A DNA stretch of 34,742 bases from Pigoraptor vietnamica (taxonomy: Eukaryota; Opisthokonta; Filasterea): contig CALSCQ010000577.1 of assembly GCA_943704525.1 (NCBI GenBank), positions 1 through 34,742 of the forward strand. Reading direction: 5' to 3'. The notes beneath the pieces are model-generated. The model was not told where the DNA came from, did no database searches, and saw nothing but the letters and a program-made list of their open reading frames with translations. Position numbers and translations under genes: made by a program. Shown piece by piece: positions 10,590 to 20,900 of this stretch. Every line of letters starts with the position of its first letter. Position 1 is the first letter of the stretch.

Positions 10590-13500
10590 ATGAGAGAGAG
10601 CATGCGTTGCAGCTATACGTACGATTGCTCACGCGCTTAATGCGCACGCGCAGAGCATCGTGGAGTATGGCATCTTCCCCTTCTCGGACGTGTTTTACGC
10701 GCGCGTTGCGTCGTTGGGCATCGAAATCAAGAGCAAGTTTGTCGTGCGCTCGGGCGCGACCGACTTTCGCGACGGTCTCTCCATCCTCAGGGGCTCGGGG
10801 TCGCGCGTGTTCGTGTCGAACGTCTACAACGCCGGCGGAAACGGCGACGCGGCGCGTTTTTTGAAGGCGGCGGTCGCTGGGGGGATTGTTGGGCCGGGGT
10901 ACACATGGTGGGCGCCTCCTCTTTACATGTGCTGTGCGCAAGTGTGCGCCCTCTTTTTTTAAAAAAAAATCGATGGATGTTAACCCGTGCACACCACTTT
11001 CAATCATGACGTGTTTTCGCTGCGCGCGTGCCCCTGCCCATCGCTTTCTGTTTCTCTTCGCAGGATCATGGGGTCTGACGCGAGCCTGACGCTCGACCCC
11101 CGCTGGCTGAACGTGAGCGAGCTCGTCGCCTTCAACGGGTCGTTTGGCGTCGCCAATTTGCTTCCGAAGGGCGATTTTCCCCTCCGCCGACGGCTCGCGG
11201 ACCTGTGGAACTCGCGCAACCTGTCCGCCATCGGAGAGCCCGTGCTCGTGGCGCCCCTCCCGGCGTTTGTGTACGAGAACGTCACGGGGCAGGCGGACAC
11301 GATCACGACGGAGGCGGGGATGGCCGTCGATGCAGTGGGTGTTGCTGGCGCGCAGTGGGGACTGGGTCGTGAAAGTGCGCGCGTGTGACATTATTTGCAT
11401 CTTGGGTGGGACTTGAAGTGGTTGGAAGCGTGAGTGTGTGTGCGGGGAGGGACTTGAGTCTCCATTGCTGCCATGTTCTAACCCTCACCTGTCTCGGCGC
11501 AGTTCCTGACGCTGGTGCGCGGCTTCCACCAGCTCGCGTACGTTCAGAAGGTGTTCGTAACGCCCGCGAAGCTTCTCGCGGCGCTGTTTGCGACCAACTT
11601 TGAGGGCATCACGGGGACGGTCAGCTTTGACGCCAACGGCGACCGCCTGGCCATGACGGAGGTCCGCAACTTTCGCTTCTCCGCAGTCAGCCAGGTGCGT
11701 GCCAGTGCCTGCGTTGCTCTCCTGAGGCGGCCATGTCGTCTTGCGATATGTTGTGTGCGGCCATGCGACACTCGAGCACAAATCGCGCGCCCCCGTTGTA
11801 ACGAGCCCGTCACGCGCGCGCGCAGGCCATGACGACTGTGCGCGTTGGGTTTGTCCGCTATGACGCATCCCGCAATGCCACGGTGGACCTTTCCGAGAGC
11901 GGCTACGTCAACCGCACCCGAACGGGCTCCATTCTGTGGTCGACCGGCCTGACGACTGTCCCTGCGGCATGTGAGTGCTGTGTGCGCTTGGGCAAGAGAG
12001 GGCATGCGCGCGTTTTTTGCGATCGAAAGTCATCTTGCCGGTTGTCGGCGCGTGGTGGATTTGCTTTGAGACTGTTATTGACCTTGCTCGCCGCTTGGGG
12101 GCAGTTGCTTGTCCGCGCGGCTGCGTCAACGGCTACTGCAAGGCGCACGACACGTGCGTGTGCAACGCGGGATGGTCGAGCTCCGGAAATGGCCCCGACT
12201 GCGTCGTCGGTGGGTGTTCGTTTTATTTGAAGTCGAGAAACAATTTGTGTCCAGCTGCGGCGCCGTCTTCTGTTAGCCGCTATTCTGCACCATAGCGTGC
12301 TCTAATTGGACCGTCCGCTGCTTTCGCTGTCGTAACGTGGGGCTTGAAATCTTCTCTCGAGTGGCGCCGTCTTTTGTTAGCCACCCATGCTGCATCACGA
12401 ACGTTGTGCTGTGGCACGCTTTTTTTAATTGGACCGTCCTGCCAGTCGCTGTCGTAACGAGGGGCTTAAAAACGTCTCTGCAGCCGTCTGCTCGTCGTGT
12501 GCCAACGGCGTCTGCACTGCGCCCGAGGTGTGCGAGTGCCGCGTGGGGTGGACGGGCGCGTCGTGCCTCATCGCGACCGACTCGTCAAGCTCCGACAAAG
12601 GTGCGTGTGTGCCGTGCGGTGCCAGTGGCTCGGTTGTCGGAAGTCCTGGAGAGTGCTGCACTGCGTAGCATGCCTTTATGTCGCGGGAAGGCGCGGGCGG
12701 CAAAATATCCTGCGACGCGTGTCCCCATGTATCGACCCACGTGCGCGCACAGACACATTCAACTTGCCCTCCTCTTCGCTCGGGAGAGAAGTAGGGTCGA
12801 CGGATAATCTGAATGGAGGCTGATATATGTGCGCATCTCTCTCATCAGGCCGCATAGTGAGCATCGTCGTCGGCACGGTCGGGTCGGTGCTCGTCGCCAC
12901 GTGCGTCGCCTTTGCCGTCTTCTACCGCGTGAAGCGCGCGGCCCTCCTCCGCGACGCGCAGCAGTGGCAGATTGACGTTGAAGAGCTCGTGTTCGTCAAG
13001 CCCATCGGCGTCGGGTCCTTCGGCAAAGTCTACAAGGGCAGGTGCGTGGGCGTGCGCGATGTGCACTGTGCCGTGACTCTCTCGTATGTTCAGCGGCTGC
13101 GGTGGTGGAAGGGCGGGCGCGCGCGCGCGCGGTGTCACGTGAATAAGCTTTGCCTGAGGCAAGTCTGTCCGCTGTTGTCGCCGCAGGTGGCGCGGCACAA
13201 CCGTCGCCATCAAGACGATCCTCACCGAGTCGTACGACATGGACAAGCGCCTCGAAAAGGCCGGCGTCGAAGTCACGCACTCGACGCGGTCCGGTGGATC
13301 AAGGTGGGTGCGCGTCAGCACAGACGCCACCGGCACATGCCGACCCAGGAGCGCGGGGCCTCAGTGGTGTCTATACACATTGTTGTCGAGACGACTGGCC
13401 TCTTACGGCGTCCCCTTGTTGCGTGCTCGCAGTGCGACTTCCCCGCCCGCAATTCGCTCGCTCTACCAGTCGATATACGTGGTGAGGGACGCGTCTGCGC

Positions 13501-15244
13501 CCTCGTCGAAGCAGCAGACGAACGACGGCCCGAGGCCTTCGGACACGCGCACCGTGTCGGCGCACGCGTCCAAGAAGAGCAGGATATCAGAGGTCTTGTC
13601 TGGCGCGCTCAACATACTGCGGGGGACGAACCGGAGCCGCAGGGCCGGGACGACCGCCGCTGACGAGAGTACTGTGCGCGAATTTTGCGACGAGATTTCG
13701 TGTATGATCAATCTCAGACATCCTAACATCGTGTTATTCATGGTGCGTGTGTGTCGTGCGTGTATGCTGCTCTCCCTCAACGCGTTGCCGCCGTATGCTG
13801 CGGTCAAAGGCACACTTCTTTCTCTTCACCCGCTGCTGTGTTCGACCCCATGCGGCCTGATATATGGCAGGCATACCTCTTTACTTACAAAATGCGGGCG
13901 CATCCACGCAGGGTGCTTGTATGAAGGCGCCGGACTGCGTGCTCGTGACCGAGTTTATGGGCAACGGCTCGCTGATGGACCTCTACGACGACGACGGGAT
14001 TGCCTTCACGTGGAAGCTCCGCGTGGACTTTGCGCGCGACTGTGCCGCGGGCATGACGTACCTCCACATGCATTCGCCTCCGATATGTGAGTTGTTTGCG
14101 CGTGAGTGCGCGTGTTTGGTTGTGTGTGGTCGATCCTAGTAGTATATCTTAGATACGACTAGGAGACGGTCCATGTATGGTGGGTGTTACTCTCACTATG
14201 GGACACTACGAGATCACGTGACCGGCACGTGACGCTGTGTGTTGCGATGTTTGGGTTGGGGTTAGGGTTACATAGGGTTGTGTGTCAGGGTGGGGGTTTT
14301 GCTGTGCGAGGTTTGCGTCGTCATTCATGGAACCGGGCTTAATTCCATTTAATCGCAGTGCACCTCGACCTCAAGTCGCCCAACTGCCTCATTTCTGATA
14401 ACCTGACGCTCAAGGTGTGTTTGCGTTAAATGCACAGCTGCTAATGCTCACCAAGTAGTCGCCCGCTGTACGCTTGCCCACTGTCTTGCGCAAACGGCTG
14501 CTTTCGGAATCTATAACGGGGCATCGTCGCAGGTGTCGGACTTTGGCCTCTCCACGCTCAAGCGCGCTGAGGAGAAAAACAAAGGGGAGCAGGAAGTGCG
14601 CGGGACTCTGCTGTGGCTCGCGCCGGAAATTGCCCGTCGGGAGCGCGGTGCATTCACAGAATACGCCGACGTGTACAGCTTTGGTGAGTTCGACCGTTGC
14701 GGATGTATCCCCTCCGTGCGCGCATGTGTGTGTGTGCAGAGTGTGCGTGCGCGCATGAACCTCTGCTGATGTGCCGTTGCTTACGTGCTGCCACAGGCAT
14801 CATTCTCTGGGAGCTTCTCGCGCGACAGGTGAGCATGCCGCGGGTTGTGCGCTTCTCTACTGTATATGTGGCCGTGCGTTGTGACATGTTCGTGTGTGCG
14901 TGCGGTGGTGTTACTGTACATATGTGCGCCGATGGTGTGAGACGAGCGCTGATCCCCCTCGCCTTCATACACAGCTGCCCTACGCCAAGGACAACCTCAT
15001 CAACCACAAGGGCCTCAGCAGCCTCATCGAGGCCGGCCTCCGCCCCTCGCCCATTCCCGCAGACACGCCAGAGGAGTGGCGGGCGCTCATGATCGGCTGC
15101 TGGTCGGCCGCACCGAACGACCGCCCCTCCTTCCCTAACGTGCTGGCGCGCCTGGACAGCATGGCCTTTGCAAAATGGCCCGAGCCGCGCATCCACCGCT
15201 ATGACCGTGAGATAACAATTCGCACGGGGCTCTCCAGCGACTGA
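9096..15244 (+). CDS. Receptor kinase: ANF/periplasmic-binding ectodomain, 2 EGF, TM, TKL kinase; 19 exons, about 1064 aa
   Basis: Exons: 9096-9177, 9266-9568, 9692-9955, 10117-10181, 10388-10480, 10654-10907, 11064-11334, 11503-11694, 11826-11970, 12105-12209, 12484-12600, 12849-13041, 13187-13303, 13433-13742, 13912-14086, 14359-14414, 14533-14683, 14797-14828, 14975-15244; phases agree throughout. Residues 1-27 are a signal peptide and 28-128 a beta-rich, possibly Ig-like region. From 129 to about 540 comes a type-1 periplasmic-binding/ANF receptor fold (DVFLGPVCS, IASVYGVPMLSY, VSHFGWKTI, GYTWIMGSD, VSFDANGDR). EGF modules occupy about 557-630 and a TM helix 633-656. The kinase has GVGSFG 684-689, VAIK (Lys704), about 100 extra residues before EFCDEI, HLDLKSPN (Asp899), DFG 917-919 and LAPE. 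The HRD arginine is Leu898, so it is a non-RD kinase. It is probably a ligand-gated Ser/Thr receptor kinase of the plasma membrane; the ligand is unknown. Confidence 0.85.
10539..10586. repeat. CA microsatellite in receptor-kinase intron 5
   Basis: 24 uninterrupted CA units between exon 5 (ending 10480) and exon 6 (starting 10654). It is intronic and not coding. Confidence 0.95.
12257..12480. repeat. Diverged tandem duplication of about 105-120 bases in receptor-kinase intron 10
   Basis: Copy 1 (12257-12360) and copy 2 (12361-12480) share, in order, GGCGCCGTCTT-TGTTAGCC, a GCTGCA/TCTGCA block, TAATTGGACCGTCC, CGCTGTCGTAACG and GGGGCTT. Copy 2 ends at the branch/acceptor region of exon 11, so the duplicated unit includes the 3' end of the intron. 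It lies between the two EGF-coding exons. Confidence 0.75.
14135..14280. other. Odd intron 15 content: near-palindrome, paired CACGTG, telomere-like GGGTTA run
   Basis: Within intron 15 (14087-14358), 14135-14163 forms an imperfect hairpin (arms CCTAGTAGTATATC and GATACGACTAGG, loop TTA). At 14214-14221 is TCACGTGA, with a second CACGTG about 12 bases on. At about 14251-14280 is a G-rich stretch containing GGGTTGGGGTTAGGGTTA and a further AGGGTT. The intron is otherwise unremarkable and no gene is seen in it. Confidence 0.6.
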
Positions 15245-15466
15245 GTGTGCGGGAACACCGTATGCGAAATACACAAGACTGGCACTACCGCCAACCCGCT
15301 GTCTGGACTAAGGGAACATGTTGCCACATCCAGCCCACTCACAAACTCACCTTACACACACCTTACGCCTCGTGTCGTCGTTGCTTTAAAATAGGTCGCA
15401 CACTCACACCCACACCCTCACACTCACACACGCCCCGTGTCGTCGTTTGCTTGAACATAGGCCGCG
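15245..15466. other. Short intergenic gap between receptor kinase and exonuclease
   Basis: 222 bases between two plus-strand genes, holding the kinase 3' end and the exonuclease promoter. It contains CACTCACAC-rich runs (about 15345-15433) and two near copies of CGTGTCGTCGTTGCTT about 60 bases apart. Nothing else is visible. Confidence 0.4.
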
Positions 15467-16969
15467 ATGTCACGGGGGTGCGCGCTCCTGTATGGCACCG
15501 CTTACCTGTGTGTGCGAAGATCCGCGACCGCCGCGCACCGAGCATCCACGCGGCTCTATTCGTCTTCGTCCTCACGACCACCGCGACCGCCGTTAGAATT
15601 CCCTCCGACACGAACGCACTCACAAAGAACTGACGCGCGCACAAATGCGGCGGACGACACAGCGGGGTTATTTCGCTTCGGAGAACGCGCACACGAGCGC
15701 AAAGCGCGTCCTCGCAACGGCGTGAGCGGTGACAAGGAACACGTGCCCCTCAGTAAGAGCGCGGAGGCATGGCGGGCAATGGGAAAGTACAGTGTTCCGG
15801 AGGATCTTGTGCGGAAGGCCGGTGCGTCAACGGTGCGCGTGGCACTCACCATGGACCCCGGCGAGTTTGATGCGCTTGCCGAGGACCTGTTGGCCGATGG
15901 GGGCGTCGTGGGAATAGACATGGAGTGGCGGCCTTTCCAAGAAGACGCGCCCGTTGCGCTCGTGCAGGTGTCCACGATGGACCGCTGCATACTCTTTCGC
16001 ACTTGCACGCTGAGGTGAGTTCTTGGGTGCGTGCGACATGTGCACGTGCTTGTGCGTGCGTGTGTGTAAAAAACTCACTTTGTGGCGTGCATGCCTCTAT
16101 GTATTGTGCTGGCTGCGTGCGTGTGTTTATATCATGTGTGCCGCGCCCGAGTGCGTGTACGGCGTGGATGTGCGCATGCTGTGCTTGTATGCTTGTGTGT
16201 GTCTCTATGTGCATCTGCCATTTGGAATTTGCTGTTCTCTGGGTCACATATCCCTCTGACCCATACTCGAAAATGGGCGTCGCAGGCGGTCGCAGCAACC
16301 ATCGCTGCCCTCCGCCTTGCTTTCCCTGCTGGCCAACCCCGCCATCCTCAAAGTGGGCGTCGGTTTGGTCGAAGATCTCCAGCGACTCGCGGCCGATTTC
16401 CCCCCGCTGACGTGGCGCGGTGTCGTGGACATCGGCGATGCGGCGGGCGTTGTGCGGCACAAGGCGCTCATGGCGGCGAAGGCGGCGGCGGAAGCGGCGG
16501 CTAGGGCAGCGGCAGAGTCGGCGGAGGTGGGAAGCGCGGCGGCGGAGGTGGAGGGAAGGACGGCGGAAGCGACGGAGGTAGAGGGAGGGGCAGCGGCAGA
16601 GTCGGCTGAGGTTGAGAGAGGGGCAGCGGCGGACTCGGCTGCGGGTATGCAAGTCCCAGGTGGAACTCCGGAGGGACAGACCCCATCGGTCGACGTGCGG
16701 AGCGTGGGAGAGGCGAGCAGCCGCGCTGAGGACGGGAGGGGTGCTGGTGTGGTTGAGAACGACAGGGCGCAACAGCAGTCCGCGGCCACGGTGGACGCGG
16801 GGTGGCACGCGGACAATACCGCGGAATCGACTCTGCCGTCGGCGGAGGCTGAGGGAAAATCGGCGAGGGAGCAGGGAAACGAGGAGGTGCGCGCGGACGC
16901 CGCGGGAGCCGGTGGCGCCGTGCCCGGAGAGCTGGTGAAGAATTGCCCGCACACACTTCTTTCATATGT

Positions 16970-17040
<71 letters not shown>

Positions 17041-17557
17041 CCACACACCACGCGCGCGGGCTCACCCACCCACCCACCACGTGCTTACAACGTGGGCCAA
17101 TTTTTGTGAGCAGCACACGGACGCAACGGGAGCCACCCCGGATGGCGCCGTGGTGGTGAAAAAGAAGCGGAAGAAGCAGCCGAGGCCGCCCAAGGCGCAG
17201 CGGATGGGGCTCAAGGGGATCGTGAACGAGTACCTAGGGTTCGACATCGACAAGCCGCGGTTCGTGGTGATGAGCGATTGGGACGCGCGCGCCCTCACCA
17301 CGACACAGATAGAATACGCCGCGACCGACGCGTGGGTCAGCGTCGCTGCCTATCTGAAGATGGTCGAGCGCGGCCTCCCTTTCGTCGTGCGCGAGTGGAT
17401 GTCCCCCACTCCGCATCAGAAGAAAATGAGGGCGGTTGGGCGTGCGGTGGGACCGCCCGCAGCGCCGCACGTGAGGCGGACGGAAGCGGTGGCGGCGTTT
17501 GGTGATAGGCCGGCGCAGCGTCCGAGTGGAGAGTCACCCACTAAGAGGCCTCAATGA
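15467..17557 (+). CDS. DEDDy-type 3'-5' exonuclease with presequence and long low-complexity insert, 3 exons, 546 aa
   Basis: Exons: 15467-16014, 16286-16934, 17114-17557. Residues 1-45 are Arg/Ser/Ala-rich and free of acidic residues up to about 43, including TRLYSSSSS, which looks like a mitochondrial presequence. The fold is that of the WRN/EXD2 3'-5' exonuclease family: motif I VGIDMEWRP (Asp151, Glu153), then VALVQVS; motif II KVGVGLVEDLQRL (Asp212); a helix with GLKGIVNEYLG; motif III YAATDAW (Tyr467, Asp471). All four metal ligands and the tyrosine are present, so activity is plausible. Between motif II and the GLKG helix lie about 185 extra residues, first Ala/Glu repeats, then Ser/Gly-rich, then a KKKRKK cluster. 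The second intron is largely a CA tract. It could be a mitochondrial or nuclear DNA/RNA exonuclease; I cannot decide between EXD2-like and WRN-exo-like. Confidence 0.82.
16971..17038. repeat. CA microsatellite in exonuclease intron 2
   Basis: 34 CA units between exon 2 (ending 16934) and the acceptor at 17113. Read through, it would give a poly-(HT) stretch. I place it in an intron because a GTGAAG donor and a GAGCAG acceptor restore the exonuclease frame on both sides. Confidence 0.9.
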
Positions 17558-17806
17558 ATGTTATCAACGCCGCATCAGTGGTCAGTGGCACAGCCGGTCA
17601 GTCGCCCCTCTCAACCTCCTGAACACGAAAAATAGGCGCCTCAAGCGTGGATTGCATTTGTTGCTGTCCCGTCCCGCACAGTCACGGGTTCGACAAATTG
17701 AAAAGCACACGCGCAAACGCATAGCAACGCAAAATACGCACGCGGCGGCGAATTCCGCGAACTCCGTGCAAAGGAGCCGCGAACGAAAGTGACAACGCCC
17801 ACGTCG
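17558..17806. other. Convergent intergenic region (exonuclease / RA-WH2 gene)
   Basis: The gap between convergent 3' ends runs from 17558 to 17887; its right part is the duplicated segment listed separately. Nothing coding is seen. It should contain the polyadenylation regions of both genes, but I find no clear AATAAA on either strand. Confidence 0.4.
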
Positions 17807-17913
17807 GAAGCGACCAGCGCGCACGACAGGCCCCCTCGTCAATTGAGGATGAGGTGAAGCGACCAGCACGCACGACAGGTTCACTCGTCAGCCGTCCTTC
17901 TTGAGGATGAGGT
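17807..17913. repeat. Tandem duplication spanning the stop codon of the RA-WH2 gene
   Basis: Copy A (17807-17855, 49 bases) and copy B (17856-17913, 58 bases) are adjacent direct repeats: both begin gaagcgaccagc, continue gcacgacagg and end ttgaggatgaggt. Copy B contains the last codons and stop (17888-17890) of the minus-strand gene. Copy A lacks nine bases there and lies in the 3' flank. So the very end of the ORF plus its 3'UTR was copied downstream. Confidence 0.85.
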
Positions 17914-20900
17914 TTCGCTTCCACTCGGGCAGCGACGCGAGGTACTCCTGGCGCTCCTTCTCCTTCTGCTGGCGCTCGAGCTCGGGGCGCGCGGCCTCGT
18001 TCTTCTCCGCCTCCTTCTTCTTCAGGATGTTGCGCTTCCATTCGGGCACGCCGGCGTACTTCTTGTCCTCCTCTTCCTTCGCCTTGTCGACGCCCGCCGC
18101 AGCCGCAGCCGCAGCCTTCTCGGCCTCTTTCTTCTGCAAAATCTGCTTCTTCCACGCCGGCAGATTCTCGTCGATGGGCGCCGCCGCTGCATGCGCACGC
18201 AAGCCGGTGTTAGATGGGCCGCATCGCTTGAGAGGCACGCACTTTCAAGAGTAGAAGGGGTAGAGACATCACAATACTCACGTTCCGCTGCGGGAGGGGG
18301 TGGCGCGGGTGCCGCTGCAGGTGCGGCGGGCGCCGCGGGTCCACCCGGTGGCTTCGCGCCGCCCACGGGACCCCATTTCTTTGCCGGCGCAGGTCCACCG
18401 GCCGGCGCAGGGGGACCTGGGGGCGGCGGAGGCCCACCCGCGGCGGGCGCGGGCGGTGCCGGCGGTCCAGGTGGTGCTGCGGGGGCCGCGGGGGCTGCCG
18501 GCGCAGGCGGAGGCGGGGCAGGTGCCGAGCCACCACCACCGCCACTGCCGCCGCCTGGAGGGCCAGCCGACGTCTTGCGCAGCTTGATGCCTCCGGCGAT
18601 CGCAGCGTTAATGTCGAAGCCGCCGCCAGAGGGCGCCGGGGCTGGCTTAGGGGCTGGGGGTGCTGCGGCAGGCCCGCCGTCGCCGCCGGACTTCTTGAGC
18701 TTGACATTGGCGAGGCCGGCAAGCATGCCACCACCGCCACCTGCGAGTGGGCACAAGGTTGTGGTCAGCGTCTCGCCCATTTTAAATTATAGAGAACACT
18801 GCTAGGTGTGTTGACGACGTGCATCACGAAGCATATCGGGCCCAGCAAACAACGAGCGACGCCAAACGCACCCGACGGAGGCGGAGGCGGAGGCGGTGGT
18901 CCGCCACCCATCGGCGGGGGCGGCGGAGGTCCGCCACCCCCCATCATCGGTGGTGGAGGTGGTGGTCCGCCACCACCCATAGGCGGCGGAGGAGGAGGCG
19001 GAGGTCCGCCACCCCCCATCATCGGCGGTGGTGGGGGAGGACCGCCGCCGGCAGGGGCGGCGCCCGCGCTCTTCAACTTGACGCCGCCCGCAATCGCCGC
19101 GGCGAGACCGCCCATGCCGCCACCTCCCGACGGCGGGGGCGGGGGCGCAGCGGCCGCTGGCGATGGCTCCGGCGGCGGACCGGCCGACTTCTTGAGCTTG
19201 GCATTCTGCAGACCCGCCAACAGTCCGCCACCGCCTGCGATAATGAGCAACCAATGCTTGAGATACGAGGCGATGGTGCGCACAGGACACTGGGAAAGTT
19301 GCAATCGAACGCCCGCGTACACTGACCTCCGCCCGAAGGCGCGGCTGGCGGCGGGGGTGGAGGCGGCGGGGGGCCGCCACCACCCATCATCGGCGGCGGT
19401 GGCGGAGGCCCACCGCCCATAGCGGGTGGAGGTGGTGGTGGCCCACCGCCCATCATCGGTGGCGGCGGAGGCGGCCCACCGCCCATCGCTGGCGGCGGCT
19501 TCGGCGCGCCGCCCATAGGAGGGGGAGGAGGAGGTCCGCCGCCCATCGCCGGCGGTGGTGGCGGAGGAGGTCCGCCGCCCATCGCCGGCGGTGGTGGCGG
19601 AGGAGGTCCACCGCCCATTGCGGGCGGCGGAGGGGGGGGCCCACCCCCCATCATCGGTGGCGGCGGTGGCGGTCCCCCGCCCATGCTTGCTGGCGGCGGC
19701 GGAGGAGGTCCACCGCCCATACCCGACGACGCAGGCGCGCCCGCCGACTTGAGCTTGATCCCACCCGCAATGGCCGCGGCAATGCCGCCCATTCCGCCGC
19801 CGCCGCCGCCACCACCCCCTCCACCTGACGGGGCAGACGGGGCCGCAGCAACAATGGGAGACGGCTCGGGCGGCGGCGCCGATTTCTTGAGCTTTGCGTT
19901 TTGCAGACCGGCCAACAGACCTCCACCTGCGCGCGGAATAAGCAGACACATGAGAGGCGTCCTATGAACAAGACAGAGGGCGAAAAATGTACACTGTGAC
20001 AATAGCAAACCACAAAATCGCATCGCACTCACCGCCGCTCGCGGGCGGTGCGGCGGGCGGTGGCGGCGGTGGCGGCGGGGGTCCTCCTCCACCTCCCCCC
20101 ATTGGAGGGGGAGGCGGCGGGCCGCCGGCCGCTGCCATGGGCGGTGGCGGCGGTGGGCCACCGAACGACGGCGCAGGCGGCGGCGGCGGACCTGCGGCGG
20201 CCATGGGAGCGGGCGGCGGTGGTGGCGGCATGAATGGCTGCGCGGCGGGCGGCGGCGGCGGCGGGGCGACCGTGGCCTTAGCCGGCGCAGCAACGGGCGC
20301 AGGGGGTGGGCCAGGGGCCTTGGGCGGCGCCGGCGCTGCGACTGGCGCGGGCGGGGGTGGGGCGGGCGCGGCCATCGGAGCAGGGGGCGGCCCAGGCGCC
20401 TTTGGGGGGGCGGGCGCGGCGACCGGCGCTGGAGGGGGACCCGGGGCCTTCGGCGCCGCCGGCACCGCCAACGGCGCGGGGGGCGGGGCGGGCGCAGCTG
20501 CCGGTGGGGCAGGGGGAGGGTGCGCGGAACCGACGTTGGGCGCCGCAGACTGGCGACGCTGTGGCGCGGCGCCCGTTGAGAGGGAGAGGTGCGAGACGTC
20601 TGGGAGCGGGTCTGTTATGGACGGCTTTCGCATGAGGTTCGCAAACGTGTAGCCGGCCGTGCGATACTCGGGCGTGAGTAGGTCCATCGCGGCGCCCTTC
20701 CACTCCTTGGCCGGCGCGGTCGAAATTGCTGGCGAAACGCAGGCGGCGTCAGCGATAGACGCGTGAAAAGACGATACCAAAGGTCCGCCGGGTGCGAAAC
20801 GAGGAAAATGGAGAGGGGAAGTGCGTGAGACAGTGACGCAGGCGCGCGCAGTCCCACTCACTTGCGGCGTACTTGGACTTGAGAAACATCGGGTTGCCCC

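Noticed and set aside
17680-17700. GGGTTCGACAA as a tRNA T-loop
   Set aside because: No matching acceptor, D or anticodon stems are found around it.
18191-20652. Gly/Ala-rich plus-strand frames opposite the proline-rich gene
   Set aside because: They are complements of proline codons. The minus strand shows WH2 and PxWK motifs and consistent splice phases.
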